From: Pantoea anthophila
Lineage (GTDB): Bacteria; Pseudomonadota; Gammaproteobacteria; Enterobacterales; Enterobacteriaceae
Length of the DNA: 64,000 bases
NCBI RefSeq assembly: GCF_006494375.1
Contig: NZ_VHIZ01000050.1
Coordinates: 310,001-374,000 of the forward strand
Reading direction: 5' to 3'
A program made the position numbers and the translations under genes. The notes under the pieces are model-generated. The model saw only the letters and a list, made by a program, of their open reading frames with translations. It did not search any database and was not told where the DNA came from. This document shows, piece by piece, positions 54,364 to 62,385 of this stretch; the stretch's first letter is position 1; the number at the start of each line of letters is the position of its first letter.

Positions 54364-55408
54364 CCATATTCTCCAGGGAGGATAAGCGATAGGTTGATGC
54401 CGCGGTGCGCCAGAAGAGATGCGCCTGTTCGGCCGCAGAAGCCTGCTCCGCCAGCCTTTTGCAGGCATTCCAGAACACACCGTAACTGAACATGCCTTTG
54501 TCGACCGGGAAGTTGCTGGCAAACATGCAGCGCTGCACGCCAAATGCCTCAACCAGCGTTTCAAACAGCGGTTGCCAGGCCCGGGAGAGCGTCAGGGAGT
54601 CAGGTGGTGTGTCGTGTTGCGCAAAGGGATAGCCCATGACCGTCATGCCAAAACCGCTGATTTTGATGCGCACGTTGGGCAGCGCCGCCAGGGCGATAAT
54701 CGCCTTTTTCCACGCCTGAAAAACGGCATCCTGTTTACCGGCATAAGGCCCCGTTCCAATCGGTCCGCCGCAGTGATCCACAATCACCAGCAGATCGGGC
54801 TGCGCGCGGGCCAGTCCGGCAATTTCATCGAGCTGAGTGTGATAAACCCAGACATCCAGCGAAAGTCCGTTGCGGGCAAGGCAGGCTGCCCCGCGCTGGA
54901 ATGCGGCACTGGCCGCCAGACCGGCGGGCGGCGTGACGGGACTGGAGCTGACGCGGGGATCAGGATGCCAGGCCAGCGGATTCCGCATCCCGCGCAGTCG
55001 TCCTCCCGATCGCGCCAGCATAAGTTCCACGACGGGCAGCAGGTCGTCCCCAGCCAGCAGGCTGGCACCGCCAACGATGGCTTCACAACCTGCGGCTTCG
55101 CCATAGTGACCGCTTTCAAACATCGCGGCACAACCGCCTGCAAACTCGACCTCTCCGACGGGTCTGAACGCTTCAGGCCCGTGACGGCGCAGCATGGAGC
55201 GGCACTGAACATACACCGTCGAGAGAATCCGGTGACCGGACTGTTCGATATCCTGGCTGAGCTCCGGTGCCAGGTAGCGGCCTGACTGGCGATCCCACAA
55301 ATGATGATGCGCATCCACGACCGGAAGTTCGGGCATCAGCGCCTCTTCATGATGACGCGCGAGCCACGCTTCCCGAACGGGCAGATGCGGTGCATTAACA
55401 ATCTCCAT
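54338..55408 (-). CDS. Amidohydrolase 2 family TIM-barrel hydrolase
   Basis: 356-residue metal-dependent hydrolase of the COG3618/Amidohydro_2 group, which includes lactonases and 2-pyrone-dicarboxylate hydrolases. It has the N-terminal metal motif VVDAHHHLWDRQSGRYLAPEL (about 27-47), FAGGCAAMFESGHYGEA, VIVDHCGGPIGTGPY (about 207-221) and RCMFASNFPVDKGMFSYG near the C-terminus. It is the first gene of an operon with an MFS carrier, so the pair likely imports and hydrolyses a sugar lactone or aromatic lactone; the exact substrate is unknown. Three palindromes lie upstream (55425-55519). Confidence 0.87.
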   Translation of the reverse strand: MEIVNAPHLPVREAWLARHHEEALMPELPVVDAHHHLWDRQSGRYLAPELSQDIEQSGHRILSTVYVQCRSMLRRHGPEAFRPVGEVEFAGGCAAMFESGHYGEAAGCEAIVGGASLLAGDDLLPVVELMLARSGGRLRGMRNPLAWHPDPRVSSSPVTPPAGLAASAAFQRGAACLARNGLSLDVWVYHTQLDEIAGLARAQPDLLVIVDHCGGPIGTGPYAGKQDAVFQAWKKAIIALAALPNVRIKISGFGMTVMGYPFAQHDTPPDSLTLSRAWQPLFETLVEAFGVQRCMFASNFPVDKGMFSYGVFWNACKRLAEQASAAEQAHLFWRTAASTYRLSSLENMDEYEIKSA

Positions 55409-55798
55409 AACGTCCTCTTAACCTTCTGATTAAAATCAGATCCCGACATTTTTCGCGTGGCGGACAGGTGAACAGACCCGAACCGTATTGTTTTATCTGA
55501 TAAAACTCAGTTTTACTGAATAAATCCACTATAGGCTCAGCGGATAAAGTTCAGCCAGCAAAAAAAGGAGGCGCTTAATGTAAATACGATGTTAATCACA
55601 AATATTTTACTTTCTGGGTACATCGTGCTTCAGAGCCAGCTGCTGCTCAGCGGCGGTGCACTAATGACCGGGCACGGGAGAGCGGATGCGGTTCAGGGAC
55701 GCCCCGTTTCGGGAGACGGGAAAGAGAGCGATGAAGAAAAGTCGCGGTGTGAAATCAGTAAAAACCGCGACGTTTCAGAACAGGCACAGATGCGTGTT
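55409..55798. other. Promoter region of the amidohydrolase-MFS operon
   Basis: 390 bases. The first 110 hold three palindromes (listed separately). The rest has no convincing gene; a 130-codon plus-strand frame (55589-55981) runs antisense into the OsmC-like gene and is rejected. Confidence 0.5.
55425..55519. promoter_or_regulatory. Three palindromes upstream of the amidohydrolase-MFS operon
   Basis: TCTGATT-AA-AATCAGA (55425-55440), TTTTATC-T-GATAAAA (55491-55505) and TCAGT-TTT-ACTGA (55507-55519). The first is 17 bases before the start codon. Each is a perfect dyad; together they look like a compound operator. Confidence 0.55.
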
Positions 55799-56269
55799 CT
55801 ACGCCTGACGGATGATAAATTCTGGTTCACAGGAGACAGGAAAATTCACCGATCTGGCGATAAAACAGACTTTATGGATCTCATGGTGAATAGCCGTGGC
55901 TGCATCAAGATTTGTCCCCTCTGCTACCGTGATCGTCGGTCTCAGCACCGCCGAAATAAAGCGCCCCGCCCCGCCTTTTGATATTTCACCTGTCGCTAAG
56001 GGAGAATCTTCATAGCCGAGAACCGTAATCCCGGCATCGGAAGCCAGATGCAGATACCAGAGCATATGGCATGCCGAAAGAGAGGATATCAGGAGGTCTT
56101 CAGGATTCATTTTACTGGCGTCGCCACCCAGCAGGGGATCATTGGAGCAATGGATGACCTCTTTCCCGCTGATGGCGATATCCCACGTCCTTGCATACGC
56201 TTTATAACCCGACGTCCCCGTTCCCAGATTGCCGGTCCAGAAGATGCGCGATGTGTAGTGATGTTCCAT
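55799..56269 (-). CDS. OsmC-family peroxiredoxin-like protein
   Basis: 156-residue protein of the OsmC/Ohr fold, whose members reduce organic hydroperoxides with a Cys pair. The first Cys lies in LLISSLSACHMLWYLHLA (Cys near 69) and the second in KVCFIARSVNFPVSCEP (Cys near 135), preserving the two-cysteine pattern. ATG 56269 with GGAG eight bases upstream gives the normal length and the typical GGDASKMNPEDLL turn; the longer frame adds unrelated residues. It is monocistronic. Confidence 0.87.
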   Translation of the reverse strand: MEHHYTSRIFWTGNLGTGTSGYKAYARTWDIAISGKEVIHCSNDPLLGGDASKMNPEDLLISSLSACHMLWYLHLASDAGITVLGYEDSPLATGEISKGGAGRFISAVLRPTITVAEGTNLDAATAIHHEIHKVCFIARSVNFPVSCEPEFIIRQA

Positions 56270-56622
56270 TATTCTGACTCCTTTATTGAGGATAAAACGG
56301 GGAAAACAGAGCGGGAGCTTCTGCTGTTTACTAAACCACACTCTGTCGGGTGATAAAATCAGCACAATAAAAACGCGTGCAGGTCAGCTTCAGGTACAAA
56401 GCTGGGAGTGACGGGCCAAATTCATTGTGGGAGCGGTTCGGTGATATGCTCAGGATGGCCTCTGGACGTAGAGAAGGAACGCGATAGATTGCGCAGAACG
56501 TTATCGGGACAGGAAGCGGACTCCGGCATGAACTCGCGTTGCCGGACGCACTATTCTGATTAATCGTAATTATACAGCCCTGTTCAGTGCTCTCTGGAAA
56601 CAGGTTTCGACAAGGAGATCTT
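56270..56622. other. Intergenic region between OsmC-like and Nudix genes
   Basis: 353 bases between divergent genes. No repeat, RNA or extra reading frame was recognised. Confidence 0.4.
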
Positions 56623-57072
56623 ATGCGCCGTCGCCCCTCATCCCGATTGATCGTTCTGTCCCCTGAACATCACGTTCTGCTGTTTTATTTTTCTCATCAC
56701 GATGATGCATTAACTGGCCGATCATACTGGGCGACGCCTGGTGGAGGGCTTGAGTCGCTGGAGACATTTGAGCAGGCAGCGCTGCGGGAGTTGCGGGAAG
56801 AAACCGGGCTGGTAAGAGACTCAGCAGGCGTAGCTGTCGCATCACGGACATTTCCGATGACGCTGTCGGATGGGGAAACCGTACTCGCTGAAGAACGTTT
56901 CTTTCTCATTCGCACGGAAAAGAGAGAGATTGACTGTTCAGGATGGAGTCAAAATGAAAAGCGCGTGATTCAGCATTACCACTGGTGGACAGTAGAAGAG
57001 CTGCGAGACACTACCGACACCATTTTTCCCCATGATCTGATCACCGACATCCTCTCCAGAGAGCGAGCCTGA
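56623..57072 (+). CDS. Nudix hydrolase
   Basis: 149-residue pyrophosphohydrolase. The Nudix box GGLESLETFEQAALRELREETGL (about 42-64) fits Gx5Ex7REUxEExGU. WATPGGG precedes it and the sequence begins RPSSRLIVLSPEHHVLLF, as in small MutT/NUDT-like proteins. ATG 56623 has AAGGAG seven bases upstream. Substrate (a nucleoside or sugar diphosphate) is not predictable. Confidence 0.88.
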   Translation: MRRRPSSRLIVLSPEHHVLLFYFSHHDDALTGRSYWATPGGGLESLETFEQAALRELREETGLVRDSAGVAVASRTFPMTLSDGETVLAEERFFLIRTEKREIDCSGWSQNEKRVIQHYHWWTVEELRDTTDTIFPHDLITDILSRERA

Positions 57073-57427
57073 GCAATCGCCTTTATCTCTTTAAGTTATT
57101 CCTGACGCGTCTTTTGACTGCGTAACCGCGCGGCAGGCCAGCTGTCATTTTTTTCGATAATTTTCAGTCAATAAGCAAACCGGCGTTCTGTCCGAACAGG
57201 CGGTTTATCCTCTCCGACGCCGATGAGTTTGCAGACGATCAGACAACCCGCCCGGCTGAATCAGCGCTCTCTGTCGGGGAGAGCAACCCCTTTATCTGTT
57301 CAAATCAGACTTGACCTGTAAATTAAAATATGTAAATTAGGGCGACCGCTCTAATTTTAAGATGCCAGCATCAGACAGCGTTTAATATCTGTTTATTTAT
57401 CCCCTATCGGAAGTTAAGGACTGTGTA
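57073..57427. other. Leader region of the BPL-N-like gene
   Basis: 355 bases that become strongly AT-rich toward the gene. There is a hairpin GCTCTC-TGTCGGG-GAGAGC (about 57267-57285), a -35-like TTGACC (57311-57316) and a dyad AAATTAG / CTAATTT (57334-57357). No reading frame is supported. Confidence 0.45.
57334..57357. promoter_or_regulatory. TetR-like operator before the BPL-N-like gene
   Basis: AAATTAG, ten bases, CTAATTT, with inner GCG/GC symmetry. It lies 70 bases before the start codon and just after a -35-like TTGACC. The nearby TetR gene is the obvious candidate regulator; that link is inference. Confidence 0.45.
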
Positions 57428-58207
57428 ATGAATGTTGAAAAATTCCGTTGCAGAAGAAATACAAACACTTTTTTCTTTACTTCAGCCTTAATTTTATCGC
57501 TGGCAGGGTATTTTCCCGCAACCTGTTCTGCGGAAGAAAAACCCATGAACATCGCTGTTTACAGAGGAGAGGCGGGCTGTACAGGCTGTTCAGAAATGGT
57601 CGTTAAATCGCTTATCAGTACAGGGAAAAATTTCTCTATCAGTTACATAGGCGAAAATGAAAAGCTCAAGCTAAATAGCAGAAACCTTAACAAATTTGAT
57701 ATGTATATTCAGCCGGGTGGCGGACAGGATATTCCTGCGGCTTATGATGCGATAAGCGATGAGGGAGCAGAAGCGATCCGTAATTTTGTTCGCTCTGGTA
57801 AACGTTTTCTGGGAATTTGTATGGGCGCCTATCTGGCGGATAAAGACTGGATAGGATTGATCGACGTCCCTCTGGATAGCGAAGTGGGCAGGCCTGGTTC
57901 AGAGGCCGCTGATGAGGGGGATTACACATTGTCATTACTGTGGGGAGGCAAAAAAGAATCCGCTTACTTTCAGGATGGTCCTTATCTGAGTAACAGTTCA
58001 GCCAGCAAAGGGTTTACACCCATCTCCTGGTACAGCAATGGCGATGTTGCCATGGCGGCCTATACCTATGGAAAGGGAAAAGTCGTCCTTTCGGGACCGC
58101 ATCCCGAAGCGGATGAAAGCTGGATCGATGCCACTATGCCAGGCTATATACCTGCCCGGAGCAAAATGATCAGAATATTGAATTACCTGAACACAGAAAA
58201 CAACTGA
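57428..58207 (+). CDS. Secreted BPL-N-like (glutamine amidotransferase-fold) protein
   Basis: 259-residue exported protein. The first 36 residues form a signal peptide (hydrophobic TFFFTSALILSLAGYFPA, likely cut after CSA). The mature part has the biotin-protein-ligase N-terminal/class I amidotransferase-like fold: MNIAVYRGEAGC, a PGGGQDIPAAYDAI turn and the nucleophile-elbow GICMGAYLAD (Cys near 137). GKGKVVLSGPHPEADESW near the end carries the conserved His-Glu context. AGGA lies nine bases upstream. Base composition is clearly more AT-rich than the flanking genes, which suggests recent acquisition. Activity is unknown. Confidence 0.78.
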   Translation: MNVEKFRCRRNTNTFFFTSALILSLAGYFPATCSAEEKPMNIAVYRGEAGCTGCSEMVVKSLISTGKNFSISYIGENEKLKLNSRNLNKFDMYIQPGGGQDIPAAYDAISDEGAEAIRNFVRSGKRFLGICMGAYLADKDWIGLIDVPLDSEVGRPGSEAADEGDYTLSLLWGGKKESAYFQDGPYLSNSSASKGFTPISWYSNGDVAMAAYTYGKGKVVLSGPHPEADESWIDATMPGYIPARSKMIRILNYLNTENN

Positions 58208-58240
58208 ACGCGGGTAAAGTATAAGAGCCTGAAATGGCCT

Positions 58241-58852
58241 TTATCTCAATATCTGAAGAGAAAAATCAAAAATTTCTTCAAGAAAGAGTGCGCGCTTCTC
58301 ATCCGAATAATCAAGTATGATCATACTTGAATAGCCATCGAGCACAGCCGCAATTTTGCGGGCTGAGATATGACTATCTGCGGAGGAAAATTCCCCGGAC
58401 TCTGTACCACGCGTAATGATATCTTCAACGATTTCATTACACTGGATAAAGTTGCCATGAATAAGGTCAGCATAGCGCTGATCTCGTGCTGAAAGAGGCC
58501 ATATTTCAAGATATAATATCCAGTGAGAAGAGGGCGCGTTCGGAAGGAAATAATCCAGGAAAAAGAGCAACTCTTCAGAGATTTTTTCGATACCCCGCTC
58601 TTTTTTCATTGAAAAATAATCGATGATATCGTCATCGAGCATTTTTTTTATGGCGTCGAGCTTAACCTCTTCCCAGTTACTGTAATAATGGTACATATGG
58701 CTTCTGGAAATATTAAGCCGTGTGTTCAAATCACGCGTCGAAACATTGTTGAGCCCTTTCTCTTTAAAAAGGCTCAACGCTGTTTTCTTTATGATATCTT
58801 TAAAGGAGTCGACTTTCATTTCCAGGATTTTTTTAGTTTCAGATGGCGGCAT
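58241..58852 (-). CDS. TetR/AcrR-family regulator
   Basis: 203-residue repressor-type protein: N-terminal helix-turn-helix IIKKTALSLFKEKGLNNVSTRDLNTRLNISRSHMYHYYSNWEEVKLDAIKKML (about 19-71), then an all-helical ligand domain. ATG 58852 is used; ATG 58819 (MKVDSFKD) is equally possible, since neither has a strong ribosome-binding site. It converges on the BPL-N-like gene, with 33 bases between the stops, and shares its AT-rich composition, so the two probably arrived together. Confidence 0.87.
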   Translation of the reverse strand: MPPSETKKILEMKVDSFKDIIKKTALSLFKEKGLNNVSTRDLNTRLNISRSHMYHYYSNWEEVKLDAIKKMLDDDIIDYFSMKKERGIEKISEELLFFLDYFLPNAPSSHWILYLEIWPLSARDQRYADLIHGNFIQCNEIVEDIITRGTESGEFSSADSHISARKIAAVLDGYSSMIILDYSDEKRALFLEEIFDFSLQILR

Positions 58853-58967
58853 AATACCATTTTAAGAAACTCAGCGCTAACGGCGGTAAAATACCCCCTC
58901 ATGCCGGGAACCGGCCGAACAGAATATGCTATCCATGCGTCATCACGAGGATGGCATGGCCCTGCCC

Positions 58968-59843
58968 TTACCCCGGGTCCCGTCCCATCCTCACCATCGC
59001 CCGATACCAGGCTCCTCTCTGAATCGACCAGCGCAACCCGACCGCAATCGCATTAATCTTTCGATCAATCATCGCCTGCTGAAAGCGCCCTGTCTCACGG
59101 CCGGACATCGCCTGCGCCCATGCTGGCATCAGCCCGAACCCCGACATCAGCATCACTTTCATCACCGGCTTCGCCTGCCAGCTCGGGGCTGGCGCATTCA
59201 TCAACAGTCGCGTCACCTCAGCAGTGCGCGCATCAAAGCGTAACTCCGGACGCATCTGCTGCAGATAATCCGCCACATCCACGACGCTTTTCGGCACCCG
59301 CTCCGCGCCCAGCGACTCAGCAATGAGCGCCGCTTCCTGATAGTACCGATCCTGTTCGGCACGCGTGAGGTGAGGATTTTTGTAGCGCAGATGGGCCGCC
59401 AGGAAACGGCTGGTCTCTGCCACATGTACCCAGGTCAGCAGATGCGGATCGCTGGCGGCATAGGGTTTGCCTTCGCTGTCGACGCCGCTGACTTTAAGGT
59501 GAATGCGTTTCACCCGGTCGATCAGCGTCTGCGCATCCTGCTGATTACCGTAGGTGGTCACGGCGATGAACTGACTGGTACGCCGCAGCCTGCCCATCAT
59601 ATCTTCGCGGAAATTGGAGTGATCCCAGACCCCCGCCAGCGCCGCCGGATGCAGCATCTGCAATAGCAGCGCGCTGATCCCGCCGCACATCATGGAGGTA
59701 AAGTCGCCGTGGACGCGCCAGATCACGCTGTCCGGGCCAAACAGGCCGGGATCGCCAGGCGGCTGGGAGAGGTCAAACTCATTCATCGACAGGCCGTTAA
59801 GGCGAAAGACCTGCTGCTGAATACGGTCTCGCAGATTTATCAT
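58968..59843 (-). CDS. Oxygenase MpaB-family protein (DUF2236)
   Basis: 291-residue protein of the MpaB/latex-clearing-like DUF2236 family, haem-containing oxygenases in the characterised members. The region DSVIWRVHGDFTSMMCGGISALLLQMLHPAALAGVWDHSNFRED (about 38-81) and LLTWVHVAETSRFLAAH (about 134-150) hold the conserved His residues and hydrophobic pocket. It lies 88 bases downstream of bglX in the same direction, with a long GC hairpin between. Substrate is unknown. Confidence 0.83.
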   Translation of the reverse strand: MINLRDRIQQQVFRLNGLSMNEFDLSQPPGDPGLFGPDSVIWRVHGDFTSMMCGGISALLLQMLHPAALAGVWDHSNFREDMMGRLRRTSQFIAVTTYGNQQDAQTLIDRVKRIHLKVSGVDSEGKPYAASDPHLLTWVHVAETSRFLAAHLRYKNPHLTRAEQDRYYQEAALIAESLGAERVPKSVVDVADYLQQMRPELRFDARTAEVTRLLMNAPAPSWQAKPVMKVMLMSGFGLMPAWAQAMSGRETGRFQQAMIDRKINAIAVGLRWSIQRGAWYRAMVRMGRDPG

Positions 59844-59866
59844 GGTGGCTCTGATAGTGAAATGAC

Positions 59867-59902
59867 GCGGCGCGTCGTAGCAGGACGCTAACGACGCGCC
59901 GC
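59867..59902. repeat. Long GC-rich hairpin between bglX and the MpaB-family gene
   Basis: GCGGCGCGTCGT (59867-59878) and ACGACGCGCCGC (59891-59902) are perfectly complementary, and AGC / GCT extend the stem with one bulge. There is no T tract on the minus strand, so it may be a weak terminator or 3' stabiliser of bglX mRNA. Confidence 0.55.
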
Positions 59903-59931
59903 ACCCCCTTTCTCAGGAGAAAGGCGGGCGG

Positions 59932-62229
59932 TTACAGATAGTTGAACTGCGCATCCTGAGTACGAACGGAATCGAGTCCAATCATCACGTTGAATTTGCC
60001 GGGCTCCGCCACATGCTGCATCTGCTGGTTCCAGAACTTCAGCGCATCGACGTCGATCTTAAAGGTCACGGTCTGAGACTCGCCCGCTTTCAGCATGATG
60101 CGTTTGAAACCACGCAGCTCCTGCACCGGACGGCTGATGGAGGCGACCGGATCGTTGAGGTACATCTGCACCACCGTCGCACCGTCGCGCTGACCGCTGT
60201 TGGTCACCGTCACGCTGGCTTCGATGCTGCCGTTAAGCGGCATGGTCGGCGACGACATTTTCACCGGAGACACGGTAAAGCGGGTGTAGCTCAGGCCGTA
60301 ACCAAACGGATAGAGCGGGCCGTTAACCGCATCATAGTAGTGCGACGTATATTTGTTCGGCTTAGCAAAGTTGTAAGGCCGGCCGGTGGGCAGATGGTTG
60401 TAGTAGATCGGAATCTGCCCCACGGAACGCGGGAAGGAGACCGGCAGCTTGCCCGACGGGTTATAGTCGCCAAACAGGACATCGGCGATGGCGTTACCGC
60501 CTTCCGTCCCGCTGAACCAGGTCTCCAGCATCGCATCGGCCATACGATCTTCATTCACCACCGACAGTGCGCGTCCGTTCATCAGCACAATCACCAGCGG
60601 TTTGCCGGTGGCTTTCAGCGCGGCCAACAGCTTCTGCTGGCTTGGCGGGATCACCAGGTCACTGCGGCTGGAGGCTTCGTGGGCCATACCCTGCGCTTCA
60701 CCCACGGCGGCAACGATGACATCCGCCTGCTTCGCTTTGGCGACCGCGTCATCGATCATCTGCTGCGGTGAACGCGTGTCGATGGAAACCGCCGGTTCAT
60801 AGAGGTTCAGGAAGTCCTGAATGCCCTTATTATCGGAAACGTTGGCGCCCTTCTCATAGAGCAGCGTCGCTTTGCCTTCGGTGGCGTTGCGCATCCCCTG
60901 CAGCAGCGAGACAGATTGTTTCGCCACGCCGGCCGCGGACCAGCTGCCCATAATGTCGCGCTGGCTGTCGGCCAGCGGCCCGATCAGCGCAATGGTACCC
61001 GATTTCTTCAGTGGCAGCGTTTCCAGCCGGTTCTTCAGCAGCACGATACTCTTGCGCGCTACGTCGCGCGCTTCGGCCCGATGCAGACGGCTCTCGGCGT
61101 TGGTGTCCTGCGGGTCGCTCTCTTTCGGCCCTAAATGGCTGTAGGGATCGTTGAACAGCCCCATATCATATTTAACGTTAAGCACATGACGCGCCGCATC
61201 ATCAATTTCGGCCATGCTGACTTCGCCGCGCTTCACCAGATCCGGCAGATATTTGCTGTAATACTCGTCGCTCATGCTCATGTCGACGCCCGACTTCAGG
61301 GCGATGCGCACCGCGTCCTGCGGATCGCTGGCGACGCCATGCTTAATCAGCTCTTTAATGGCGCCGTGGTCGCTGATGGTAATGCCTTTGAATTTCCACT
61401 GACCGCGCAGCAGATCCTTGAGCAGCCAGCTGTCCGCCGTCGCCGGTACGCCATTAATGGAGTTCAGCGCCACCATAACGCCGCCGCTGCCCGCATCCAG
61501 AGAGGCTTTATAAGGCGGCAGATAGTCCTGGAACATGCGCTGCGGACTCATATCCACCGTGTTGTAATCCCGGCCGCCTTCGACCGCGCCATAGAGCGCG
61601 AAATGCTTGACGCTGGTCATCACGCTATAGCGATCGGCGGCGCTTTTACCCTGCATCGCCTGCACCATGCTGCGGCCCATCTCGCTGGTGAGATAAGTAT
61701 CTTCACCAAACCCTTCCGAGCCCCGCCCCCAGCGCGGTTCACGGGTGACATCCACCATCGGTGCCCAGGTCATATTCAGGCCATCGTCGGCTGCCTCATA
61801 GGCGGACACGCGCCCCACCTCTTTCACCGCATCCAGATCCCAGCTCGACGCCAGCGCCAGGGGAATAGGAAAAATGGTGCGCTGGCCGTGGATGACGTCG
61901 AAGGCGAAAAAGAGCGGGATCTTCAGCCGGCTGAGCTGCATCGCCTGATCCTGCATGGCGCGGATATCCGGGCGGGTCACCGTGTTAAAGATCGCACCAA
62001 CCTGACTCTTCTGAATCATGTCGCGAATCGCTTCTTTGGGATTATCCGGTCCGACGCTGATTAAACGCAGCTGACCGATCTTTTCGTCCAGCGTCATTTT
62101 TTTCAGCAGCTGGTTAACGAAGGCATCCCGCGCCTGTTCGGTCATCGGGTGGTGACCTGGCACGGTCTCAGCCAGTGCCGGTTGCATCGCGAGGGAAACA
62201 GCGAGACTAACAGAGTAAATCCATTTCAT
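59932..62229 (-). CDS. bglX: Periplasmic beta-glucosidase BglX
   Basis: Family 3 glycoside hydrolase acting on beta-glucosides in the periplasm. The 765 residues equal E. coli BglX. A signal peptide (MKWIYSVSLAVSLAMQPALA) is cut before ETVPGHHPMTEQ. The catalytic nucleophile is Asp287 in GITISDHGAIKELI, with KHFALYGAVEGGRDYN upstream, and the C-terminal fibronectin-III-like domain contains VTVTNSGQRDGATVVQMYL. ATG 62229 is chosen for the signal peptide; the frame is open 31 codons further. It is divergent from dld, as in E. coli. Confidence 0.96.
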   Translation of the reverse strand: MKWIYSVSLAVSLAMQPALAETVPGHHPMTEQARDAFVNQLLKKMTLDEKIGQLRLISVGPDNPKEAIRDMIQKSQVGAIFNTVTRPDIRAMQDQAMQLSRLKIPLFFAFDVIHGQRTIFPIPLALASSWDLDAVKEVGRVSAYEAADDGLNMTWAPMVDVTREPRWGRGSEGFGEDTYLTSEMGRSMVQAMQGKSAADRYSVMTSVKHFALYGAVEGGRDYNTVDMSPQRMFQDYLPPYKASLDAGSGGVMVALNSINGVPATADSWLLKDLLRGQWKFKGITISDHGAIKELIKHGVASDPQDAVRIALKSGVDMSMSDEYYSKYLPDLVKRGEVSMAEIDDAARHVLNVKYDMGLFNDPYSHLGPKESDPQDTNAESRLHRAEARDVARKSIVLLKNRLETLPLKKSGTIALIGPLADSQRDIMGSWSAAGVAKQSVSLLQGMRNATEGKATLLYEKGANVSDNKGIQDFLNLYEPAVSIDTRSPQQMIDDAVAKAKQADVIVAAVGEAQGMAHEASSRSDLVIPPSQQKLLAALKATGKPLVIVLMNGRALSVVNEDRMADAMLETWFSGTEGGNAIADVLFGDYNPSGKLPVSFPRSVGQIPIYYNHLPTGRPYNFAKPNKYTSHYYDAVNGPLYPFGYGLSYTRFTVSPVKMSSPTMPLNGSIEASVTVTNSGQRDGATVVQMYLNDPVASISRPVQELRGFKRIMLKAGESQTVTFKIDVDALKFWNQQMQHVAEPGKFNVMIGLDSVRTQDAQFNYL

Positions 62230-62385
62230 CAGGTTGGGTTCTCTTAAGTAACTGCGCAATATCGTATTAACAGGCGGCAGTGTGCCACAAGATGAGAATA
62301 GCAGGTAGCCTGCCGCTGTCACACTGCGAGGAGATGAGCGGACGTGCTACAGTTAAGGCGCACTGATAAGACAAGGGAATTGCTC

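Noticed and set aside
55589-55981. 130-codon plus-strand frame
   Set aside because: Overlaps the OsmC-like gene antisense, lacks a ribosome-binding site and shows no domain.
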